Source: Mesostigma viride
Lineage: Eukaryota > Streptophyta > Mesostigmatophyceae > Mesostigmatales > Mesostigmataceae
Length of the DNA stretch: 64,000 nt
Assembly (NCBI GenBank): GCA_009746045.1
Contig: RPFO01000050.1
Span: forward strand, 1,566,493 to 1,630,492
Direction: 5' to 3'
The notes under the pieces were generated by a model that worked only from the letters and a program-made list of their open reading frames with translations, was not told where the DNA came from and did not search any database. A program made the position numbers and the translations under genes. Shown in pieces: positions 22,932 through 30,127 of the stretch (the stretch's first letter is position 1; every line of letters starts with the position of its first letter).

Positions 22932-23628
22932 ATGAGATCCGGTAGATGCACTTCTTCCACCAAGACGGGCAGCCGGTGCAGGCGCGCGGCCGTCCCGGGC
23001 GGCCGCCACCACTGCGCCCAGCACGCCACCAGGGGCCGCAGGGGGCACTGCATGCGGGCAGACGAGTTTTTCGACGCCCGCGACACTTTCCAGCCCGAGG
23101 ACGACCAGGGGGGTGGAGGGTTCATGAACGGTGTGCGCCGACGGATCCGAAACCTGTGGGGATCCGCGTCCGCCCCGTCCAGCCCCACGCGCGCCTCGGT
23201 CGACGCCAGCGGGCCCTTCTCACCGGCGCCGGGTCCCAGACGCCCGGGAGGGCCGGGTCCCGGAGGCCCGGGAGGCGGCCCGGGCCCGGGAAGCGGGCCG
23301 CCTGCCCCCCCCCTTCTAGTGGCGGCACCGCCCCCCCGCGGCGGCACTGGCAGCGGCGACGGCCCCCGCCGCGACCACGACCGCGACTACGAAGATTTAC
23401 AAGTACTACCAGCCCGCTCCTTACTACTCGTACTACCCCGCCTACAACCCTGTGTACGTGGTGCGCGGGGCCACGAAGCCCCGTCCGCGCCCACGCCCGC
23501 GCCGGTCGCCCCCCGTCTACATCATCCAGCGCTCCGCTCCCAAGAGGAGGGCGCGTCCCACGAGGTCGAAGTCGACCGCCAAGAAACGCGCGCGGCCTCT
23601 CAGGAAGCCGGCGTATCGGTATAGTTAG
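22932..23628 (+). CDS. Cys/His-module protein with Pro/Gly-rich middle and basic tail, frameshifted
   Basis: The N terminus has C6-x9-C16-x11-C28-x2-H31, the shared Cys/His module, then an acidic stretch and a long Pro/Gly linker. The frame is lost at C9 (23305-23313) or C7 (23331-23337). From there a different frame continues as an Ala/Thr segment, a Tyr-rich block (YKYYQPAPYYSYYP) and a strongly basic tail (KSTAKKRARP) to a TAG at 23626. The composition suggests a DNA-binding virion protein. Confidence 0.5.
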
Positions 23629-23630
23629 AG

Positions 23631-23802
23631 ATGGAACCGCGGCTCCACCCTCCCCTCGCCCGTGTGGTGTGGCCTCTCGCCCGCCCTGGAGGTCTCCTCG
23701 TACGCGGGCTCGTCCATGACGCGCCCGTTCACGCGGATGGAGCCTCTCTGGGACGGCGTGACTGTCAACTTTGCTAGACACAACCCCATGCGTCGTCAGT
23801 AG
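23631..23802 (+). CDS. Possible small ORF, frame uncertain
   Basis: An ATG follows the previous gene by two bases, but the more protein-like frame (SSMTRPFTRMEPLWDG, ending NPMRRQ) lacks its own early ATG. It may be a short gene with a frameshift near its start. Low support. Confidence 0.25.
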
Positions 23803-23824
23803 TACCAGGTGCGCGGATAACTTT

Positions 23825-24109
23825 CTACACCGTCGCCCGGAAGACCTTGTTGGTGTCCTCGGCGTAGACGATCCTGAGTATGGCGGCGAGCGCCCCCACC
23901 CCGGTCCCGCTCCCCATCGGTGCGGGGGGCGGGGCGATCACGGGGGGGTAGTTGTCCCTGTAGAAGTTGCCCACGTCCGACCAGGGGTCGAAGGGGGAGG
24001 GCGGGGCGGTGTAGACGAGCTCGGAGAACGGGTTGGAGTCGGCGATGACCACGACGGGGCGCGTGGGGGCGTCGGAGGTGAGGAAGCTAAGAGGGACTCT
24101 TTGGGCCAT
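23825..24109 (-). CDS. 94-aa hypothetical protein
   Basis: It starts MAQRVPLSF and is Pro-rich in the middle. A C-terminal hydrophobic stretch (GVGALAAILRIV) could be a short membrane or packing segment. A TATATATA box lies 18-25 bp upstream of the ATG. Unrecognised. Confidence 0.6.
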   Translation of the reverse strand: MAQRVPLSFLTSDAPTRPVVVIADSNPFSELVYTAPPSPFDPWSDVGNFYRDNYPPVIAPPPAPMGSGTGVGALAAILRIVYAEDTNKVFRATV

Positions 24110-24126
24110 GTCCGTTTGCGCTGTGG

Positions 24127-24134
24127 TATATATA
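24127..24134 (-). promoter_or_regulatory. TATATA-type promoter box
   Basis: TATATATA 18-25 bp upstream of the 24109 start codon; the clearest copy of the element in this region. Confidence 0.5.
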
Positions 24135-24254
24135 CAAGCTATTTTTCTGGGCCGCCCATACCAGCACGAGGGGGGTGATCGGCGGGGGTCGGGAGCTCAG
24201 GTCCGGTCCGGCGTACGGCCGCGGGTCGGCCATGTCTTCTCACACCACCGCGGG

Positions 24255-24929
24255 TCATTTTTCCTCCTCTTGGGACGCGACCCCGGCCACGATGGCGACC
24301 CGCTCGCCGTTCCTCCCCCGCACCCGTTTGTTCGGGATGGAGACGCCGTAGGGCCTGAGCAGGTCCCCCAGCTCCTCGTTGGTGACTTTCCTCGAGCAGC
24401 TGGTCTTCAGCTCTAGGAAGTCGTGGAAGAAGAGCTTGCGGAATGCGGAGAGCTGCATGTGCGCCTGCGGGTCCAGCCGGACGAGGCGGCTGGCCTTGAG
24501 GAAGGTGCGCAGGTGGGCGCCCATGGAGGCGCCGGTGGGGTCCTCCTGCCCCACGGCGTCGTCCTCCGGCTCCTCCATCTCCTCGTCCTCCTGCCTTACC
24601 CCTGTCACCCTTGCGGCCTTCTGGCACGCAGCCCGCATCTGCTGCTCCTCCTCGTCCGCGGACGGCCACATGAGGCGGTGGGTGAGCGCGTCGCTCTTCT
24701 TGCCCCCCTTCCCCGTGTGGTTGTGGTAGTTGAGCGTGAGGCGCTGCCTGAGGTTGCGGATGGTCGCGTCGACCCAGGCGGGGGGCTGCACGCCGTGCTC
24801 GGACAGGTGCTTGCGGACCGCCCGCAGCTGCAGGAGGTCGGTGAGGTCGTACACCCCGCTGGCGCTGCAGTCCTCCAGGAAGGCCTCCTCCTGCTCTCCG
24901 ACGGTGAGACATAACTCGTACTTCTGCAT
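24255..24929 (-). CDS. 224-aa hypothetical protein
   Basis: An acidic central linker (EDEEMEEPEDD) joins an N-terminal helical domain (VYDLTDLLQLRAVRKHL) to a C-terminal region (FFHDFLELKTSCSRKV, TNEELGDLLRPYGV) that looks like a winged-helix-type DNA-binding domain. The start is the only in-frame ATG after an upstream stop. No family is assigned. Confidence 0.6.
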   Translation of the reverse strand: MQKYELCLTVGEQEEAFLEDCSASGVYDLTDLLQLRAVRKHLSEHGVQPPAWVDATIRNLRQRLTLNYHNHTGKGGKKSDALTHRLMWPSADEEEQQMRAACQKAARVTGVRQEDEEMEEPEDDAVGQEDPTGASMGAHLRTFLKASRLVRLDPQAHMQLSAFRKLFFHDFLELKTSCSRKVTNEELGDLLRPYGVSIPNKRVRGRNGERVAIVAGVASQEEEK

Positions 24930-25100
24930 GTACTCGACGGCCCAGTCCCTTTTCTCCTTCCGGTCGGCGACCCCGGTCCCATCAAGTTTCGTTTAAGTGG
25001 CCAGCCGGAGCGGCTGCTTAGGTTTTAGCGGACAAGTGTTCGAAGCGCGTCATTGGTGAATTACTTGGGAACTTGGGTTTCCCCGCGAAACTCCAACCGC

Positions 25101-25411
25101 ACGTTCAGATTTCCAAATCTCAAGTAAAGTTCGGCGCAACTTTCTGAACGGGGGCAGTTGACGAGCAGCATTCCTCCGGACGAATGAATTGCGTTCCATA
25201 CTTGCGCAAAATTTTGAAAGGTAGCTTGCGTGCAGCCCTACTAAAATTTGCGCGGACGTTCAGATTTCCAAATCTCGGGTAAATTTCGGCGGAACTTTCT
25301 GAACGGGGGTAGTTGGCGGGCAGCGTTCCTCCAGACGAATGAAATGCGTTCCATACTAGCGCAAAATTTTGAAAGGTAGCTTGCGTGCAGCCCTACTAAA
25401 ATTTGCGCGAA
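25101..25411. repeat. 155-bp direct repeat, two copies
   Basis: A unit starting acgttcagatttccaaatctc occurs at 25101 and 25256, about 90 percent alike by eye, ending gcccta-ctaaaatttgcgcg. Non-coding. Confidence 0.8.
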
Positions 25412-25612
25412 GTGTGGGACTGAAAATTCGTAACGGAAACTTTTTGGTAGTTGCCGTCAAGTCTTTTGTGCAAACGTGTGGGAGTGAAAATTCGTAACGG
25501 AAAAGTTTTGGTAGTTGCCGTCACTTCATTTTGCGCGAGTGTTGGGCTGAAAATTCGTAACGGAAACTTTTTGGTAGTTGGCGTCACTTCCTTTGGTTCG
25601 ACTGAAAATTCG
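25412..25612. repeat. About 62-bp repeat, three copies
   Basis: Three units share ctgaaaattcgtaacggaaa and gtagttg.cgtca, plus a truncated fourth. The minus-strand open frame through them only reflects the repeat. Together with the 155-bp repeats this fills the whole gap between flanking genes. Confidence 0.75.
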
Positions 25613-25640
25613 CTGAAATTCGCTGAATTCGTACCGTAGC

Positions 25641-26153
25641 CTAATTTTTAGTACCTCGAAGTGACGGGGCACCTAAAAATTTGCCCACAAGTACACTTGG
25701 CAGCGCGCTCACTGGGAAAAATTGTACAGCCGCTCCGGCGGGCCACTTGAACGAATTGTAATGGTGCTGGAAGAAGCCCTTGATGTCGAACCACCAGGGG
25801 GAGGGGGGGATCTCGCGCGCCACGGGGGCGTCCGAGTGGCGCAGGGCCAGGTTCTGCACCCACATCCACCTCTTGGCGGGGGTGCACGAGTTGGCGAGGA
25901 CCCCCCCCCTCGCCTGGAACACGGCGGCCCACACCCGCGTGTGGTCCGTCCACTTGTCCTGGTCCATGAGCCGGAAGTCGTATGGGGGCAGCCCCTTGAG
26001 CTCGAGGAAGTACCGGAAGGCGGGCGCGACGTCCTTCTCCACGCTGATCCAGTCCACGCAGTGGGCGGCGGGCACCACGTGCCGGTCCGCGAACTCGCAC
26101 GCCAGCCGCGCCAGCTCGTCCAGGGTGAAGGGGCACTCTCCCGGGGTCGCCAT
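25641..26153 (-). CDS. 170-aa hypothetical protein
   Basis: It starts MATPGECPFTLDELARL, with aromatic motifs (WTDHTRVWAAVFQARGG, PWWFDIKGFFQHHY). A TATAT box lies just upstream of the ATG. Unrecognised; a soluble fold is likely. Confidence 0.6.
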   Translation of the reverse strand: MATPGECPFTLDELARLACEFADRHVVPAAHCVDWISVEKDVAPAFRYFLELKGLPPYDFRLMDQDKWTDHTRVWAAVFQARGGVLANSCTPAKRWMWVQNLALRHSDAPVAREIPPSPWWFDIKGFFQHHYNSFKWPAGAAVQFFPVSALPSVLVGKFLGAPSLRGTKN

Positions 26154-26177
26154 GTATATGTGTCATGCGACGAGATG

Positions 26178-26581
26178 TTATTTGTCACCACGTAAGCGCG
26201 CGTTGTGCTCGTCCATCGCCCTCATCTGACTCCGCATTTCATCGGGAAGATTATATTTGGTGCATGAGGCAAGTCCTTGGGTGATTATTTGGCAAATCAC
26301 CGTTAAGGCCTTTTGGCCCTTCGACACCTGCTGCTGGGGGGGCGCGGACATCTGCATCCCGGCTGTCTCGTCCACAAAGGTCTCCCCACCCGCGAAGGGC
26401 TTATCGGGCACCCCCCCAGGCACAGGAAGGCGGACCTGGGTGCCCCTTTGCTGGCCATGAAACCAGGGTGGGGGGGTAAAAAGGGCTCGTCAACTTCCCT
26501 TCTCCGGAGTGCCGGCACCAATAAAATAACGAGACTCGCAAGAATGACGATGAAGAGAGCGCCGACTAGGAGGCCACCCAT
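26178..26581 (-). CDS. Membrane protein with N-terminal helix, frameshifted
   Basis: The N terminus (GGLLVGALFIVILASLVILL) is a clear membrane helix. The frame breaks at C7 (26411-26417) and the adjacent frame continues through a Gln-rich segment (SAPPQQQVSKGQ) to a charged C terminus at 26178. About 133 aa if continuous. Type of protein common in NCLDV inner membranes. Confidence 0.55.
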
Positions 26582-26597
26582 TTACATGTACCTGTCA

Positions 26598-26984
26598 TTA
26601 TTTATAAACGAGGACGTAAACAAGTAGCGCCGTTGCCAGAACCAGCACGACGGAGGCGGCGATCGCCAACCCATGCCCGCCGTCGCGGTCACGACGGGTG
26701 ATCAGCTGGCGTTGGAATTGGTCGCGTCGCTCCATGTATCCCTCGATCGAGTCCCTTCTCAGCGTGGTCGCACGAAACTGGTCCCTTTGCACCTCGGCCG
26801 CGGGCCCTTGGTTGACGTTTGTGGGAGCCCTGGGTGCGTCAGTGGTGGTGGGCGGTGGCGAGGTTGCCGACGAACGGTTCTCCCTCTCTGCGACCATTTC
26901 GGCCTTCAGCTCCTTGTAGGAGGGCTGTCCTTGCAGGGGAAGGTTCCCCGTCTGGTACAAGTACGTAGGGGGGTAGAAGGGCAT
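26598..26984 (-). CDS. Membrane protein with C-terminal helix
   Basis: About 128 aa from MPFYPPTYL; an upstream ATG 13 codons earlier is possible. A Pro/Thr-rich middle and charged arginine-rich region precede a C-terminal membrane helix (AIAASVVLVLATALLVYVLV). Tail-anchored topology; probable virion membrane component. Confidence 0.65.
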   Translation of the reverse strand: MPFYPPTYLYQTGNLPLQGQPSYKELKAEMVAERENRSSATSPPPTTTDAPRAPTNVNQGPAAEVQRDQFRATTLRRDSIEGYMERRDQFQRQLITRRDRDGGHGLAIAASVVLVLATALLVYVLVYK

Positions 26985-27091
26985 GATGATAGTGTTACAA
27001 TAACGCAGGTTATTTTGGCGCACTGCTGCGGGCGTCGGACAAGGCCGGAGTAGGTACCCCCCCTAACCCGAATGCCAGCATAAGGATTGTC

Positions 27092-28342
27092 TCACCCCCG
27101 GCGCACCCCTCCTCCGGAGCGCCTCGCGACCCTTCTCGCCCCAACACGATGGCCGCCACTCGCCTGCCCGCCTCCGTCGTCCTTTACCTGCTCCTTTGCC
27201 TGCCGGATGGACGCTTTACGCTCCTGCCCCCCTTTTAGATATTGCCTGTACTTCTCGGGCGCGTTCTCTGCCATGTCCGCTCTATACTCGCGGTCGCGGG
27301 CGGTCTTTTGCGCCATCCGGAACGCCTCTGGATCCGCCAGCCGCTGCCTCTCCCTCTCAGCATGCGCCTCCTCCCGCGCCTGCTCTCGTGCGGCCCACCC
27401 CTCCCTCCACTCCGTGTGCCTTTGGAGCCATGGAGGGGGCTCGGGCGTCAGAAAGGCCTCAAGGTCATTTGCTTTCTCTGTCAGCCGGCGTTTTCGCTCC
27501 GTTATCGCCCGCTGTCTTCCCTCCTTTTCCTTCTGGATGGCCAGTTTTTTTAAATATTGCCTGTTCTCTGCCACGTCCGCTCTCCACTCGCGTTGTTCGG
27601 CGGTTTTTTCTGCCCTCCGGAACGCCTCTGGATCCGCCAGCCACTGTCTCTCCCTCTCGGCCCGTGCCTCTTCCCGCGCCCGCTCTCGAGCGGGCCGCCC
27701 CTCCCTCCACGCCGTGTGCCTTTGGAGCCAGGGGGGGTCATCCGACATCAGGAAGGCCTCAAGGTCGTTAGCCGGCAGCTGTTGGTTTTGCTCCGTTATT
27801 GCCTGCTTCTGCTCCTTTGCCCGCCGGCGAAAGAGTGCCATACGCTCATTCTCATTTTTTAGATGTTGCCTGTACTTCTCAGGCGCGTTCTCTTTCAGGT
27901 CCGCAAAACGCTCTGCATTCCAGGCGGCTTTTTCTGCCATTCGGAACGCCTCTGGATCCGCCATCCGCCGTCTTTCCCTCTCCGCCCATGCCTCTTCCCG
28001 CGCCCGCTCTCGTGCGGCCCTCCCCTCCCTCCACTCCGTGTGTCTTTGGAGCCAGGGGGGGTCGTCCGACATCAGGAAGGCCTCCAGCTCGGCTACCGAG
28101 GAACCGGTATCCCCCGGTCCCGGTGGCGGGTCGTCCGACGTCAGGAACGCCTCCCACGAGAAACCACCCTGACCGGATCCGGCCGCGTCACCTGCGGCCT
28201 CGTGGCCGCTCGTTCTCTCCACCGGCTCGTCGTGTCCGGTATCGTGTGCGCGCACCCGGTGTCTGCGGTGGGTTCCTTTCGCCCTCGAGGGCGGCTTGCT
28301 CTTCTTCTTCGCGTTACTCGCGGTCGCGCGACCTCTCGCCAT
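27092..28342 (-). CDS. Charged protein with three about 100-residue tandem repeats
   Basis: 416 aa. Three repeats start LEAFLMSDDPPWLQRHT-like (residues about 86, 193 and 294) and continue with an Arg/Glu-rich helix (ERAREEAWAERER) and DPEAFR.AEK. A fourth, truncated unit (WEAFLTSDDPP) precedes them. The N terminus is basic (AKKKSKPPSR). Likely an extended helical, possibly scaffold or DNA-binding protein. The long plus-strand frame opposite it is a shadow. Confidence 0.65.
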   Translation of the reverse strand: MARGRATASNAKKKSKPPSRAKGTHRRHRVRAHDTGHDEPVERTSGHEAAGDAAGSGQGGFSWEAFLTSDDPPPGPGDTGSSVAELEAFLMSDDPPWLQRHTEWREGRAARERAREEAWAERERRRMADPEAFRMAEKAAWNAERFADLKENAPEKYRQHLKNENERMALFRRRAKEQKQAITEQNQQLPANDLEAFLMSDDPPWLQRHTAWREGRPARERAREEARAERERQWLADPEAFRRAEKTAEQREWRADVAENRQYLKKLAIQKEKEGRQRAITERKRRLTEKANDLEAFLTPEPPPWLQRHTEWREGWAAREQAREEAHAERERQRLADPEAFRMAQKTARDREYRADMAENAPEKYRQYLKGGQERKASIRQAKEQVKDDGGGQASGGHRVGARRVARRSGGGVRRG

Positions 28343-28372
28343 GTGTTCGATACCATGGTGGCAGTTTTTTTT

Positions 28373-28903
28373 TCAGCGGTGCTTGCACGTGAATTCCAGC
28401 ACCATGGCGAACGTCTCGTCTGCCAGGTTGAGTAGGACGCGAGGGCGCTTCCCGTCTTCATCAAGTGCGGGGGGGATCTCGTAGATCTCCACCTCGACGG
28501 ACTGCACGCCCGGGAGCTCCGGGGTGAAGATGACCTTCTCGTCCATCTCGTGGGCGGGGCGGTACAGCTCCACCCCGTTGGGCATCACGAAGAAGTACGC
28601 CTTGCCCGCCATGAAGTCCTCGGCGGTGGCGGACGTGATGTCGGGTCCGGGCGCGGCGGGCACGGCGGTCACGACCTTGTCGAGGCTCCTGTCGCCCACC
28701 TTGACGTGCACGGCGGTGCTCAGTCCGACCCCCGCGGTGGCGGGGACATTGGCCCACACGAGGCGGCAGGAGGTGACGTCGCGGAGGGGGGACTTCAGCA
28801 GGAACACGGTGTGTCCCGCCCCGTTCGAGCCGGTCAGGAACACCTGCATCCTCTTTTCTAACCCGGCGCTGGGTCCGGTGCAGCTCGATAGCGCGTAGTT
28901 CAT
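28373..28903 (-). CDS. 176-aa beta-rich hypothetical protein
   Basis: It starts MNYALSSCTG, with alternating hydrophobic strands and no helix-rich segment (HTVFLLKSPLRDVTSCRLVW), ending FAMVLEFTCKHR. Its ATG overlaps the TGA of the upstream membrane protein by four bases, implying co-transcription. A minor virion component is a guess. Confidence 0.6.
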   Translation of the reverse strand: MNYALSSCTGPSAGLEKRMQVFLTGSNGAGHTVFLLKSPLRDVTSCRLVWANVPATAGVGLSTAVHVKVGDRSLDKVVTAVPAAPGPDITSATAEDFMAGKAYFFVMPNGVELYRPAHEMDEKVIFTPELPGVQSVEVEIYEIPPALDEDGKRPRVLLNLADETFAMVLEFTCKHR

Positions 28904-29301
28904 CGGGGCTGGGGTACGATACTCTTAGGAGTCATTTTTTTCATCCACGCGTACAGGGCCAGCACGGAGAGCGCGACGACGGCGAAGGAGATGCCCACGA
29001 GCAGCTTGATCTTGCGCGCGTCCTCTTGGGCGTCCTTGGCCAGCACGCTCTTCATCTGCGTCTCGTACGCGTACCGCTGCTCCTCCAGCGCGCGGGTGGC
29101 CTCCTCTTCCATCCCGGATCGCTGCAGCACGAGCGCGTCGTTCACTTGCGTCTCCATAGGGGCCAGGGCTCTACTTACGGCGTCGGCGGCTGCCCTCGCG
29201 GCCATGGCGGCCGTCAGACACGCCGTCGTGAGTGTGTCTTTGCACTGGGCCACGATGTCGGGTGGGTACCCGGAGGTGTCCGGCGCGGACTTATTTCCCA
29301 T
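28900..29301 (-). CDS. Membrane protein with N-myristoylation-like start
   Basis: 133 aa. It starts MGNKSAPD, a fit to the MGxxxS myristoylation pattern. Ala-rich helices precede a membrane helix (LLVGISFAVVALSVLALYAW) and short basic tail. Overlaps the next gene by ATGA. Myristoylated membrane proteins are common in NCLDV virions, but no specific homologue is claimed. Confidence 0.65.
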   Translation of the reverse strand: MGNKSAPDTSGYPPDIVAQCKDTLTTACLTAAMAARAAADAVSRALAPMETQVNDALVLQRSGMEEEATRALEEQRYAYETQMKSVLAKDAQEDARKIKLLVGISFAVVALSVLALYAWMKKMTPKSIVPQPR

Positions 29302-29343
29302 GTAGCGAGTTGTAAGGTAACGGAGGTTTTTTTGTCACGTTCG

Positions 29344-29394
29344 TCCACGTGCGGGGGTCGAACCCGCCCCGTAGTCGCCCTGACGCGACGTGGA
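29344..29394 (-). ncRNA. tRNA-like structure (T arm plus acceptor pairing)
   Basis: Read on minus, TCCACGT at one end pairs perfectly with ACGTGGA at the other. Next to the 3' strand lies a canonical T arm GCGGG-TTCGACC-CCCGC. Only about 20 bases lie between the 5' strand and the T arm, too few for both D and anticodon arms, so this is not a normal tRNA. It is either a truncated tRNA or a tRNA-mimic. Confidence 0.35.
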
Positions 29395-29510
29395 TGGGGA
29401 CTTACCTGATGGGCCTGACGGGGTGGAGTTCCTGCGTGCATGCAAACGAAACGAGGTCAGTCAAACGCGAAAACAAAGAGGAGGACGGGCGGGGCTACGC
29501 CTCAGACGCC

Positions 29511-30086
29511 TCAGAAGAACCTGATGTGTTTCGGGACACCGGTCGCCCTCGCGACCAGCGCGCGGCGAGACAGAGGGGCGACCTTCTTCTTCTTTTTCTT
29601 CCGCTGGTGACTGGCGGCCGACGCGCGGGCGGGGGCACTGGAATCGCCGAAACGGATGTGCTTGCCGCTCCACGCGGACTTGATCCGGGGGAACGTGCGG
29701 CCCGGGGCGCAGTACCCGGCGCTGGTCCTTGGCAACAGGATGCGGCGACGGTACTGGGTGCGCCCGAGCTGGGCGCAGGCCTTGCGCCACCTCGACGCCG
29801 TGGCACTCGATGCGCGCCTCTTCCTCTGCACGTCGTAGTACCTCTGATCGCCTTCCGCGAGCGCCACGAAATTGGCCTTTTTCAACTCGGGCCACCCCAT
29901 CATGTACTCCGTGGCCTTGATCGCGTTATTCTGGTAATCCCTGTATTTGTCTCTCGCCTTGAGGTTTGTAATTTTCTTAAGATTGCGCCCGATGTCGTCG
30001 GCCCGCGCACCAGCTAGGTCGGACAGAAAACTGCGATAGAGGTCCTTCGCCTGCTTGGGGGTCTCCTTCCAGTTGCTCCTTCCCAT
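29511..30086 (-). CDS. Basic nucleic-acid-binding-like protein
   Basis: 191 aa from MGRSNWKETP. A helical N-terminal half (QAKDLYRSFLSDLAGAR) is followed by a very basic second half with HQRKKKKKKV and many Arg, giving strong positive charge. A TATA-like box (cgatatacat) lies just upstream. Likely virion DNA-packing or DNA-binding protein, by composition only. Confidence 0.6.
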   Translation of the reverse strand: MGRSNWKETPKQAKDLYRSFLSDLAGARADDIGRNLKKITNLKARDKYRDYQNNAIKATEYMMGWPELKKANFVALAEGDQRYYDVQRKRRASSATASRWRKACAQLGRTQYRRRILLPRTSAGYCAPGRTFPRIKSAWSGKHIRFGDSSAPARASAASHQRKKKKKKVAPLSRRALVARATGVPKHIRFF

Positions 30087-30127
30087 GTTCGATATACATA
30101 GCACACGAGAAAAAAAAAAGACCAGGA

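Noticed and set aside
23122-23781. 219-codon minus-strand ORF
   Set aside because: Arg/Pro/Gly-rich shadow of the GC-rich Cys/His-module gene.
27087-28172. 361-codon plus-strand ORF
   Set aside because: Antisense shadow of the repeat protein, whose minus-strand frame shows real helical repeats and a normal start.
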